The translations under genes were made by a program, and so were the position numbers. This document shows, in pieces, positions 24,591-33,600 of a DNA stretch of 64,000 bases. The stretch is from JAIVGV01 sp036389335 (GTDB lineage: Bacteria > Acidobacteriota > Blastocatellia > Pyrinomonadales > Pyrinomonadaceae): contig DASVQC010000092.1 of the NCBI GenBank assembly GCA_036389335.1, forward strand, positions 139,783 to 203,782, read 5' to 3'. Under the pieces are notes generated by a model. The model ran no database searches. It saw only the letters and a list, made by a program, of their open reading frames with translations, and was not told the origin of the DNA. Position 1 is the stretch's first letter; each line of letters opens with the position of its first letter.

Positions 24591-25595
24591 ATGAAAAGTC
24601 CCGCGAAGCCGTCGAAACGCCCCGCGACGCCGTTGAAATGTTCCGCGACGCTAGCCTTGATCGCCCTGTGTGCCGCCGCCCCTTCCTCGTCCGCGAAGGG
24701 CGGCGGTCGCGCGGCGGCGACGCCCGCGGCGGCGGCGCGCGCCGCAAAGCCCGCCCCCCGAATCCTGTTCGACGACTTCACCTACTCCGAACGGAGCGAG
24801 ATGGAGCGGCACGGCTGGATCGTCCGCACGGCGGCGGGGTGGCCCGGCGTGCCGGGCGCGACGTGGTGGCGCGAGGGCGTCACGTTCCACGCGGACGCGG
24901 GCGCGCCGCGCAACCGGATACTGCGCATGACCTCTTCGACCGACGGCGCGGGCGAGCACACCCGGCAGACGCAGATTTGCCACGAGCGAAAATACTTCGA
25001 GGGCACTTACGCCGCGCGCGTGCGCTTCACGGACGAGCCGAGCGCGGGGGCCGGGGGCGATCAGATCGTCGAGAGCTTCTACACCATCAGCCCGCTCAAA
25101 GCGCCGATGGACGCCGACTACAGCGAGCTGGATTTCGAGTACCTGCCCAACGGCGGCTGGGGCGTCGCCGGCGCGACGCTCTACCAGACGACGTGGGAGG
25201 CCTTCAGCCCGGAGCCGAACTGGAAGAAGGACAACGTCTTCAACATGACGAACGGCACGCGCGCCGGCTGGCACACGCTCGTCACGCAGGTCGCCGGCGG
25301 CAAGGTGAGGTACTTCGTCGACGGCGCGCAGCAGGCCGAGCACGGCGACCGCTTCTACCCCGAGTCCCTCATGTCGATCAACTTCAACCTCTGGTTCATC
25401 AAAGACGGCGCGGCCAACGTGCAGGGCGCGCGGCAGTACGACGAAGACATCGACTGGGTCTTCTTCGAGTCGAAGGCGGCGCTCACGCCCGCGCAGGTCG
25501 AGGCGCGGGTCGCGGCCCTGCGCCGTCAGTCCGTCAAATTCCGCGACACCGTGCCCCCGCCCACGCCCGCGCTCGCGTCGCCATGCGACTTCTAA
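24591..25595 (+). CDS. Secreted GH16-type beta-glucanase/lectin-like protein
   Basis: A 334-residue protein starting at ATG 24591, with GGAGTG 7 nt upstream. Signal peptide with core SATLALIALCAAAPSSS, then an Ala/Gly linker to about residue 58. The jelly-roll domain contains YSELDFEYLPNGGWG, which has the spacing of the short GH16 catalytic motif ExDxE (E179, D181, E183) as in xyloglucan transglycosylase-type members. WHTLVTQVAGGKVRYFVDG and IDWVFFE follow as in the family. Distinct from the laminarinase-type GH16 at 15149-16069. It is flanked by the two phosphohexomutase genes. Confidence 0.8.
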   Translation: MKSPAKPSKRPATPLKCSATLALIALCAAAPSSSAKGGGRAAATPAAAARAAKPAPRILFDDFTYSERSEMERHGWIVRTAAGWPGVPGATWWREGVTFHADAGAPRNRILRMTSSTDGAGEHTRQTQICHERKYFEGTYAARVRFTDEPSAGAGGDQIVESFYTISPLKAPMDADYSELDFEYLPNGGWGVAGATLYQTTWEAFSPEPNWKKDNVFNMTNGTRAGWHTLVTQVAGGKVRYFVDGAQQAEHGDRFYPESLMSINFNLWFIKDGAANVQGARQYDEDIDWVFFESKAALTPAQVEARVAALRRQSVKFRDTVPPPTPALASPCDF

Positions 25596-25671
25596 GTGAT
25601 GAGTACTGAGTACTGAGTACTGAGAAAAGAATTGCTTTAACTCAGTACTCAGTACTCATCACTCATCACTC
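25595..25671. repeat. Heptamer snapback repeat (AGTACTG units), followed by T5-ATG
   Basis: The left arm (25595-25624) has AGTGATG and three GTACTGA-type heptamers; the right arm (25641-25671) has complementary CTCAGTA/CTCATCA units with a different copy number. The right arm ends in CTTTTT and the ATG of the next gene. The layout copies that at 4810-4918 with a different heptamer. Confidence 0.88.
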
Positions 25672-25676
25672 TTTTT

Positions 25677-27038
25677 ATGCGCGCGATACCTACGCTCAAG
25701 ATCGGGATCAGCGGCGTGCGGGGCGTCGTCGGGGATTCGCTGACGCCGACGCTGCTCGCGCGCTTCGCGCAGGCGTTCGGGACTTACGTCGGGCGCGGCG
25801 CCATCGTCATCGGGCGCGACACGCGCACCTCGGGCGAGATGGTCAGGCAGGCGGTCGTCGCCGGCCTGCTCTCGACCGGCTGCCGGGTCACCGACTTGGA
25901 CGTGTGCCCCGTGCCGACCGTCCAACTGCTCGTGCGTCGGCGCGCGGCGCGCGGCGGCATCGCCATCACGGCGAGCCACAACCCGGCGGAGTGGAACGCC
26001 CTCAAGTTCGTCAACTCGGAGGGGCTGTTCCTCACCGCCGCGCAGGCGCGTCAGCTCCTCGACATCTATCATCAGGGCGAGTACGTGAAGGTGCCGGGAT
26101 CGGAGATGGGATCGGTCGAGCGCGCGGCGGGCGCGCTCGACCTGCACGTCGAGGCCATCACGGACGCGCTCGGGGCGTTGCCCGCGGGCGCGCGCAGGCT
26201 CCGCGTCGTCGTCGATTCCTGCAACGGCGCGGGCTCAATCGTCGCGCCGCGCTTGCTCGCGGCGCTCGGGGTCGAAGTCTTCACGGTCAACACGACGCCC
26301 GACGGGCTCTTCCCGCGCGGGGCCGAGCCGGTGCCGGAAAACCTCGGCGCGCTCTGCGCCGCCGTGCGCGCGCGCGGGGCGGACGTAGGGTTCGCGCAGG
26401 ACATGGACGCAGACCGTCTGGCGGTCGTTGACGAGCGCGGCGAGCCCGCCGGGGAGGAGTACACGCTCGTTCTGGCGGCGCGTCACGTGCTCGCGAAAGA
26501 GCGCGGCCCGGTCGTCGCGAACCTCGCCACGACGCGGGTGCTCGACGCCGTGGCGCGTGGTTACGACTGCCCCGTCTACCGCTCGAAGATCGGCGAGGCG
26601 AACGTGGCGGAGGAGATGCAGCGCCGCGGCGCCGTCGTCGGCGGAGAGGGCAACGGCGGCGTGATCTACCCGCGCATCAACTTCGCGCGCGACAGCCTCG
26701 TCGGCATGGCGCTCGTCCTCCACCTGCTCGCCGCGACCGGGCGCACGGTGTCGGAGTTGACGGGCGAGCTGCCCCGCTCTTTCATGTTGAAAGAGAAGTT
26801 CGCGTGCCGCTCCGACCGCATCGGCAGGGTTCTCAAAAAAGTCCGCGACGAGTTCGCGCGCTGGCCGCAGGACTTGCGCGACGGCGTTAAGGTGACGCTG
26901 CCCGGCGGCTGGCTGCTCGTCCGCGGCTCCAACACCGAGCCGATCATCCGCATCGTCGCCGAGGCGGGCACGGAAGAGGGGGCGCGCGAAATGATCGGGG
27001 AGTTGCGAAGGTGCGTCGAAGAATGTTCGGGCGCGTGA
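25677..27038 (+). CDS. glmM: Phosphoglucosamine mutase/phosphomannomutase
   Basis: A 453-residue phosphohexomutase with intact motifs: catalytic S100 in AITASHNPAEWNALK, metal loop QDMDADRLAVV (DxDxD), sugar loop GGEGNGGVIYP and phosphate loop RGSNTEPIIRI. It interconverts sugar 6- and 1-phosphates; similarity to GlmM-like proteins and the amino-sugar setting suggest glucosamine-6-P to glucosamine-1-P, but mannose or glucose specificity cannot be ruled out. The ATG lies directly after the snapback repeat and T tract, with no ribosome site. The membrane acetyltransferase gene begins 52 bp downstream. Confidence 0.88.
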   Translation: MRAIPTLKIGISGVRGVVGDSLTPTLLARFAQAFGTYVGRGAIVIGRDTRTSGEMVRQAVVAGLLSTGCRVTDLDVCPVPTVQLLVRRRAARGGIAITASHNPAEWNALKFVNSEGLFLTAAQARQLLDIYHQGEYVKVPGSEMGSVERAAGALDLHVEAITDALGALPAGARRLRVVVDSCNGAGSIVAPRLLAALGVEVFTVNTTPDGLFPRGAEPVPENLGALCAAVRARGADVGFAQDMDADRLAVVDERGEPAGEEYTLVLAARHVLAKERGPVVANLATTRVLDAVARGYDCPVYRSKIGEANVAEEMQRRGAVVGGEGNGGVIYPRINFARDSLVGMALVLHLLAATGRTVSELTGELPRSFMLKEKFACRSDRIGRVLKKVRDEFARWPQDLRDGVKVTLPGGWLLVRGSNTEPIIRIVAEAGTEEGAREMIGELRRCVEECSGA

Positions 27039-27090
27039 AGGGTCGAGTCAGACGGCGCGGCGGGAGTGGCCGGGAGGGGAGGGGGCGCGG

Positions 27091-28230
27091 ATGGGCGACT
27101 TGACGGGACAGAGCGCGGGCGCGAACGCGGCGGGGCGCGTCGCCTCGCTCGACGTGCTGCGCGGCATCACCATCGCCGGGATGATCCTCGTCAACAACCC
27201 CGGCACGTGGGACGCCATCTACAGCCCCCTCGAACACTCGAAGTGGGACGGGCTGACGCCGACCGACCTCGTCTTCCCGTTCTTCCTCTTCATCGTCGGC
27301 GTCTCGATCACGCTCGCGCTCGCGCGCCGCGCCGGGGGCGGCGGGGCAAGGCGCGATCTGTACGTGAAGATCGTCCGCCGCACGCTCATCATCATCGCGC
27401 TCGGGCTGGCGCTGACGGCCTTCCCCTACAACGACCCCGCGGCGTTCCGCGTCCCCGGCGTGCTCCAGCGCATCGCCGTCTGCTACTTCTTCGCCGCGGT
27501 CGTCTTCCTGAACACGGGGTGGCGCGCGCAAGGCGCGGTAGCCGCGGCGCTGCTCCTGCTCTACTGGGCGGCCATGAAGTTGATCCCCGTCCCCGGCTTC
27601 GGCGCGGGAGACCTGAGCATGGAGGGGAACCTCGCCGCCTACGTCGATCGCGCCGTGTTCGGGAGGCACACGTGGAAGCCGCTCTACGACCCGGAGGGGC
27701 TGCTGAGCACGATCCCCGCCGTCGCGACGACGCTCTGCGGCGTGCTCGCGGGCCAACTCCTGCGCTCGCGCCGCGCGCCGCTGGAGAAGGTGGCGGCGAT
27801 GTTCGCCGCGGGCGCGCTCGGCATGGCCGCCGGGTGGGCGTGGGGCTTCTGGTTCCCCGTGAACAAGGCGCTGTGGACGAGTTCTTACGTCGTGCTGACC
27901 GCCGGGATGGCGCTGCAACTGTTCGCCGCCTGCTACTGGCTCGTCGACGTCAAGGGCCACACGCGGTGGGCGAAGCCCTTCCTCGCCTTCGGGACGAACG
28001 CGCTGGCGGTCTACTTCCTCTCGGAGTTCGTCGTGCTCGCCGCCTCGCTCGTCAAGTTCACGCGCGCGGACGGCACTCGTGCGGACGCGCTCGGGCTTCT
28101 CTACGAGAAGCTGTTCGCCACGTGGGCGTCGCCCGTCAACGCCTCGCTGATGTACGCCGTCTGCACGGTTCTCGTGTGGCTCGGCGTGGCGTCGGCCCTG
28201 TACCGCAAGCGTGTTTTCATCAGGGTGTGA
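27091..28230 (+). CDS. NagX/HGSNAT-like membrane acetyltransferase (DUF5009 type)
   Basis: A 379-residue polytopic membrane protein with about ten hydrophobic segments. GGGAGGGGAGGGGG precedes ATG 27091. Hallmarks: RVASLDVLRGITIAGMILVN, EHSKWDGLTPTDLVFPFFLF (the His here aligns with the region of the active-site His of human heparan-alpha-glucosaminide N-acetyltransferase) and VPGVLQRIAVCYFF. Bacterial homologues (NagX, DUF5009) are tied to GlcNAc or chitin use and are thought to acetylate glucosamine residues across the membrane. Position after the phosphohexomutase and near GH20 supports an amino-sugar role. Confidence 0.85.
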   Translation: MGDLTGQSAGANAAGRVASLDVLRGITIAGMILVNNPGTWDAIYSPLEHSKWDGLTPTDLVFPFFLFIVGVSITLALARRAGGGGARRDLYVKIVRRTLIIIALGLALTAFPYNDPAAFRVPGVLQRIAVCYFFAAVVFLNTGWRAQGAVAAALLLLYWAAMKLIPVPGFGAGDLSMEGNLAAYVDRAVFGRHTWKPLYDPEGLLSTIPAVATTLCGVLAGQLLRSRRAPLEKVAAMFAAGALGMAAGWAWGFWFPVNKALWTSSYVVLTAGMALQLFAACYWLVDVKGHTRWAKPFLAFGTNALAVYFLSEFVVLAASLVKFTRADGTRADALGLLYEKLFATWASPVNASLMYAVCTVLVWLGVASALYRKRVFIRV

Positions 28231-28334
28231 GGGGGCCGGCCCGCGCGCGCGCGATCCGAGATTCACGACTCGTGATTAAAAGATTATACTTGCGGCGCGT
28301 CGGAAGGGGTTGCGGGTCGATCCGGAGGTTCGCC

Positions 28335-28973
28335 GTGGGGATGGAGCACGCCGTCACAAGTAGAGCTTTCGCGGCGCGCGCCTTCGCGGCGGTCGCCCTG
28401 CTGTTGGCGATACCCGTAGCGTGTCTCGCGCAGGGCGGCGCGGGCGCTATCCCGACCGCCCCCCACGCCGACTCAGAGGCGGCGCGCGTGCGCGACGAGA
28501 AGCAGCGCGAGATGCAGCTCAGAAACCTCGGGGCCGGCACGCCGCACTCCAACGCGGCGGTCGTCAAAGCCGCCCTCGATCAACTCAACCAGGACTTCAA
28601 GCGCATACAGATCATCCGTAACGACATCGCGCACGCCCTCAAGGACGAAGGCGCGCTCGATTACCGGCGTCTGTCCGGCCAGGCCGCCGAGGTGAGGAAG
28701 CGCGCCCTCAGGATGCAGAGCTATCTGGCGCTGCGCGGCCCGGACGCCAAGGGGCAGCCGGCCCAGAGCGAGTACGACGCAGGGCAGGTGAAGGACGCGC
28801 TCGTGAGGCTGTGCAAACGGATCGACAGCTTCGTCGCGAACCCGAAGTTCACGTCGCCGCTCGTCGCCGACGTGGGGGGGACGGCCACCGCCAGCCGCGA
28901 CCTTCAGGAGATCATCGACCTCAGCGCCGCCGTCAAGAGCAGCGCCGAGAGGCTGGGCCGGAAGAACAGGTGA
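28335..28973 (+). CDS. Secreted helical protein of unknown function, paralogue of the 16.1-kb gene
   Basis: About 212 residues. GTG 28335 is 6 nt after GGAGG (28324-28328); ATG 28341 is the alternative. A signal peptide (AFAAVALLLAIPVACLAQG) precedes a helical mature region with QDFKRIQIIRNDIAHAL, GQAAEVRKRALRMQS and AVKSSAERLGRKN, matching the protein at 16104-16754 through the same blocks in the same order. Two Cys are absent in the mature part except one in VRLCKRIDSF, also shared. No family name known to me. It stands alone between the NagX-like and ROK genes. Confidence 0.75.
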   Translation: MGMEHAVTSRAFAARAFAAVALLLAIPVACLAQGGAGAIPTAPHADSEAARVRDEKQREMQLRNLGAGTPHSNAAVVKAALDQLNQDFKRIQIIRNDIAHALKDEGALDYRRLSGQAAEVRKRALRMQSYLALRGPDAKGQPAQSEYDAGQVKDALVRLCKRIDSFVANPKFTSPLVADVGGTATASRDLQEIIDLSAAVKSSAERLGRKNR

Positions 28974-28985
28974 GGCCCCGCGGTG

Positions 28986-29016
28986 TTGACTGAGAGTCTT
29001 ACTTGTACTACTTAAT
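28986..29016 (+). promoter_or_regulatory. Possible promoter for the ROK regulator
   Basis: TTGACT at 28986-28991 and CTTAAT at 29011-29016, spacer 19 nt, in a locally A/T-rich stretch 112 nt upstream of the ROK start. The long spacer makes this tentative. Confidence 0.3.
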
Positions 29017-29127
29017 GTCCCTTCGGCTCGGACGCCGCTAACTGTCGGCCCGCCATCTCAGGCCCGGCTCCGGTTAAGAGACCCCCGCGCGAGGCGGCGA
29101 TCGTTTCTCGCCGCGCTGCCCGCAACA

Positions 29128-30309
29128 ATGCGACGAATAGACCTCAAGAGAGCCAATGTCGCGCGCCCTAACACGATCCGCGACATCAACCGGCAGATCG
29201 TCCTCAATTACGTCCGGGAAAGGGGCCCCATCTCCCGCGCCGAGATCGCGCAGGAGACCGCGCTGCAACGCTCGACCGTCTCCCTGATCGTCGACGAGTT
29301 GAAGTCGGGCGGACTGATCGAGGAGGTGTACGGCGAGTCGACGGGTGGCCGCCCGCCGATCCTGCTCTCGCTGCGGACGGCGGACGCCGTGGCCATCGGC
29401 GTCGACCTCGGCACCCGGCGGACTATCGTCGCCACGAGCGATCTGGCCGGTCGCGTGCTCGAACAGGAAGAGTTCCCCACCGATCCGGACGCCCGCCAGA
29501 CCACGTCCCGGATCATCGACTGCGCCCGCCGGTTCATCTCTAGGAGCGGGGGGACGGTCGAGGGCGTCGGGGTGAGCCTGCCGGGGATGGTGGATCAGGA
29601 GACGGGCACGGCCTCCTTCATCCCGCACTTCAAATGGCGCGATCTGGAGATCGCCGCGGACATCAGGGCGGCCATCGGGTTGCCGGTGACAGCCGACAAC
29701 GACGCCAACGCGGCGGCGCTCGCCGAACTCTGGTTCGGTCGCCCCGAGATACGCGAGGTGCGCGACTTCATCCTCGTGCTGATCGAGGAGGGCGTCGGCA
29801 CGGGGATCGTCTTCGACGGACAGGTCTACCGCGGCCAGAGCGGCGCGGCGGGCGAGTTCGGCCACATGACCATCGGGCAGGACGCCCCGGTCGCCTGCGC
29901 CGCCGGGAGCCGCGGGTGCTGGGAGGCCTTCGCCTCGGAGCGCGCCGCCGTGGCGCGCTACGTGAAGCTGAAGCCCGCCGCGGGCGTCAAGTTCGGCCAA
30001 CTGCTCGAACTCGCCCTCGGCGGCGAGGCGGAGGCGCAGTCCGCGCTGAGGGAGACGGCGTGGTATCTGGGCCTCGGCATCGCGAATTTGATTCAGGGGC
30101 TGTCGCCCGAAGCGGTCATCGTCGGCGGGCCCGTCGTGCGCGCGTGGACGCTGATCGCCAACGACATCAGAACGGCGGTTCGGAAAAACACCTGCCGCGG
30201 CCTGCCCCCCACGCAGATCATCGCGTCCACGCTGGGCGCGGAGCCGACATTAATGGGCGCGCTCAGCCTCGTCCTCATGACCAAATTCACGCAGGTCTCC
30301 CTCTCCTGA
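29128..30309 (+). CDS. ROK-family transcriptional regulator (NagC/XylR type)
   Basis: A 393-residue protein with an N-terminal winged HTH (residues ~15-75: REGP-like RERGPISRAEIAQETALQ and STVSLIVDELKSGG) and a ROK sugar-binding domain (GVDLGTRRTIVATSDLAG, DNDANAAALAELWFG, GEFGHMTIGQ). The zinc site keeps H246, C257 and C264 but has Ala at 259 where the family signature CxCGxxGC has its middle Cys. ROK repressors respond to sugars such as GlcNAc-6-P, glucose or xylose. Here it is next to amino-sugar genes and directly upstream of a TonB receptor transcribed the same way; either could be a target. Confidence 0.93.
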   Translation: MRRIDLKRANVARPNTIRDINRQIVLNYVRERGPISRAEIAQETALQRSTVSLIVDELKSGGLIEEVYGESTGGRPPILLSLRTADAVAIGVDLGTRRTIVATSDLAGRVLEQEEFPTDPDARQTTSRIIDCARRFISRSGGTVEGVGVSLPGMVDQETGTASFIPHFKWRDLEIAADIRAAIGLPVTADNDANAAALAELWFGRPEIREVRDFILVLIEEGVGTGIVFDGQVYRGQSGAAGEFGHMTIGQDAPVACAAGSRGCWEAFASERAAVARYVKLKPAAGVKFGQLLELALGGEAEAQSALRETAWYLGLGIANLIQGLSPEAVIVGGPVVRAWTLIANDIRTAVRKNTCRGLPPTQIIASTLGAEPTLMGALSLVLMTKFTQVSLS

Positions 30310-30321
30310 CCCGCCCCCCGC

Positions 30322-30351
30322 GCCCGGTCGCCCCGGCGACGGGCTCTTTTT
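30322..30351 (+). terminator. Rho-independent terminator after the ROK gene
   Basis: GCCCGGTCG (30322-30330) pairs with CGACGGGC (30337-30344) with one bulged G around CCCCGG, followed by TCTTTTT (30345-30351). Confidence 0.75.
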
Positions 30352-30385
30352 CTCGCCGGGTAATCGGGGGCGCGACAAAATTTCC

Positions 30386-30413
30386 TTGACAAGCGAGCCG
30401 TTAAGTATTAAAT
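30386..30413 (+). promoter_or_regulatory. Candidate sigma-70 promoter for the TonB receptor gene
   Basis: A perfect TTGACA (30386-30391), 16-nt spacer, and TTAAAT (30408-30413), inside the most A/T-rich stretch of the window and directly after a terminator. Predicted transcripts would carry a leader of about 250 nt. Confidence 0.55.
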
Positions 30414-30568
30414 CCTTTTGTCAGGGCTTGCAACAAAGTTCTCATACAGGCTCGCAGCCGTACAAATAATTTATTCCGCCTTCTATTTCTTAGGGTGATC
30501 ACAGGGTGTCACGTCGGGTGGCGCTCTCGCGTAAAGCAGGTAATCTCGGCGCGGAGTTAGTTGCCGCT

Positions 30569-30592
30569 GCCCGATAACTCTCGTTATCGGGC
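30569..30592 (+). promoter_or_regulatory. Leader hairpin upstream of the TonB receptor
   Basis: GCCCGATAAC (30569-30578) and GTTATCGGGC (30583-30592) form a perfect 10-bp stem with a TCTC tetraloop, about 80 nt before the receptor start codon. No T tract follows, so it is not a terminator by itself; it could be an RNA regulatory element or a protein operator. Confidence 0.5.
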
Positions 30593-30672
30593 CGCGCATT
30601 CGTCTAGGGGATGGCTCCGCCCCGTTGGCCGGCGTTGGTGATTGAAAGTGCGGAAGCCGAGGAGACGCGTCC

Positions 30673-33600
30673 ATGACTAGGAAGACCGGATTGCAAGCGC
30701 TGCTACTGTCGTTAGCGCTCGGACTGTTCGCCGGCGTTCACGCCCAAGTGAGCACGGTCGGCAGCATCAGCGGAAACGTGCGCGACCCCAAAGGCGCCGC
30801 CGTCCCGAACGCCGAGGTCACGGTCACGGAAGAGTCGACGCGCGCGACGCGCACGGTGACGACCAACGAGGAAGGGTTCTACTCGATACCGAGTCTGCCC
30901 GTCGGGCGCTACACCGTGAGCGCCGCCCCCGCCGGATTCAAGAAGACCGTCAACAGCGGGATCGAGCTGCACATCGGCGACCGGCTCGACGTCGATTTGA
31001 ACCTCGAAGTCGGGGCCGTCGGCGAGACCGTGACGGTGACGGGCGAGTCGTCGCTCGTGCAGACGCGCAACTCCGACGTGAGCAGCCTCGTGACGGAGAA
31101 GCAGATCACGGAACTCCCTCTCAACGGGCGCAACTACGCGCAGCTCGTGACGCTGGTGCCCGGCATCTCGCCCGTGACGCAGGCGGGCGCGGGCGGCGCG
31201 TTCGGCACCGGCGGGACGGGCCTCGACTCGCACGTGGACATGTCGGTCAACGGCAACGGGTCGAACGCCAACATGTGGACGGTTGACGGCGTCAACAACA
31301 TGGACGTCGGCTCGAACGCGACGCTGTTGGTCTTCCCCTCCATCGACTCCATCCAGGAGTTCCGCGTCGAGCGCAACAGCTTCAGCGCGGAGTACGGGCA
31401 GGCGCAGGGCGCGGTCATCAACCTCATCACGAAGGGCGGCGGCAACGAATTCCACGGCGGGCTCTTCGAGTTCCTCCGCAACGATCAGCTGAACGCCAGC
31501 GACTTCTTCAACAACAGCAAGGGGCTGCCCCGGCCCGTGCTGCGCTACAACAACTTCGGCTTCAACTTCAGCGGCCCCGTCGTCCTGCCCCTCCTCGGCG
31601 AGGGCGGGAAGAAGCTCTGGAAGGGCAAGGATCGCGCCTTCTTCTTCTGGAACGAGGAGTGGCGTCGGGAGGTTCGCGGACTCGTCCCGCCCATACAGTC
31701 GCACGTCCCGACCGCCGCCGAAAGGATCGGAGATTTTAGCGGGGCGCGGACGGACGCGAGGCCGAAGAATCCGTTCCTGCCGGGGAGGTGCGACGAGCCC
31801 ACCGACCCCAGACCCGACAAGGACTTCAGCGCGTGCTTCCCCGGCGACAAAATCCCGCAGAACCTGCTCAGCCCCGCGGGCCTAGCGATACTGAAGTTCT
31901 TCCCGCTGCCGAACGCCTCCGGGTTTAATAATTTCGCCCTCTCGCCGGTCGAGCCCGTCAACACGCGCCAGGACACGCTGCGCGGGGACATCAACCTCAC
32001 CAGCAAGATGAACCTGATGGTGCGCTACATCAACGAGACGTGGGTTCACGGCAACGCGGCGGGCAACTTCTGGGGCGACACCGGCTTCCCGACCATCAGC
32101 TCCGACTGGGCGCAGCCGAGCCACAGCTTCGCCGTCAAGCTGGCGAGCACGGTCTCCTCGACCGCGGTCAACGAGTTCCAGTTCTCGCGCGCGGGCAACA
32201 ACATCTTCGTCACGACGAACCCGGCGGGCGAGGCGCTCAACTCTGAGATCGGCTCGAAGTTCCCGACCGTCTTCCCGAAGCCCGAGGGCGTGGGGCTGCC
32301 GACCTTCTGGGGCGCGGACGGCTACCCGGCGCTGTGGCACCAGGCCCCGTGGCAGAACCACGAAGACCTGATGATCTGGAAGGACGACTTCTCGAAGGTG
32401 GCCGGCTCGCACGACCTCAAGGTCGGCGGGCTGACGAGCCACAACATCAAGCGTGAGCAGACCAACGGCGCCAACTCGTTCGCGCAGTTCTGCGGCACGA
32501 ACTCGCGCACGGGCAACGCCATCGCCGACCTGCTCGTCAGGGACCTGCCGCTCGGCTGCTACACCGAGGTCAACACCCTCGGGCTCGGCGACGGGCGCTG
32601 GCACGACTTCGAGGCCTACGGCAACGACTCGTGGAAGGTGCGCTCGCGCCTCACGCTCAACCTCGGCCTGCGCTGGTCGCGTTACTCGCCCGCCTACGCC
32701 GACGACAACCACATCAGCAACTACATCCCGAGCCTCTTCGACGGCGTCCACCCGTTGAGCGGGCTCGTCACCGCCGACAACGCCGGGAGGGCCGGGCTCG
32801 GGCGCTCGCTCGTCAAGCCCTACAACATGGGCTTCCAGCCGCGCGTCGGGCTCGCGTGGGACGTGTTCGGCGACGGCAAGACCGCGCTCCGCATGGGCTT
32901 CGGTCGCTTCATGGGTCGCGCCAACGTCATCGAAGACATCCTGCGCATGAGCGGCAACCCGCCGTGGACGACCACCGTCAACTCGAACTGGGGCGGAGGC
33001 AGCACGAGCTTGGCCGACGACCCGACCTTCCGCAGCCTCGACACCATCAACTCCGGGCTGCGGAACGCGGTCGCCGGCGTCGGAGCCAACACGGGCTTCA
33101 ACGCGGTGGACGTGAACTTCCGCCCGCCCGACAGCTACCAGTGGAACCTGACCGTCTCGCGCCAGGTGATGAAGGACACGGTGCTCGAAGTCTCCTACAT
33201 CGGCAACGAGGGCCACCACATCTGGCGGCGCGGCGTGAACTTCAACGACGTGCTCCCGCAGAACAGGGCGCGCGTCGCGCAGGCGTACTCCGTCAACGAC
33301 CCGAACATCAACACCATCGTCACGCAGAACACCCGGTTCCCGAACGTCGGCCCCATCACGATGAGCGAGTCGACGGGCAACTCCAACTACAACGGCCTTC
33401 AGGTGTGGCTCAACCGGCGCTTCACGAGCCGGCTCTCCTTCTCGGTCGCCTACACGTGGTCGCACGCCCTCTCGGACGTGCCGCTGACTTCGTTCACTTC
33501 GGGGACGACCGATCCGTTCAACTACCACCTCGACTACGGCGACGCCGACCTCGACCGCCGGCACACCTTCGTCGCCAACGCCGTCTACCAACTGCCGTCC

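Larger units (their letters stand above)
30310..30672 (+). other. Intergenic region and long leader of the first TonB receptor gene
   Basis: The 363-bp gap contains the ROK terminator, then an unusually A/T-rich block (30375-30490) with a candidate promoter at 30386-30413, and a leader of roughly 250 nt before the receptor ATG. The leader holds a perfect hairpin at 30569-30592. No coding sequence is evident. Confidence 0.6.
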
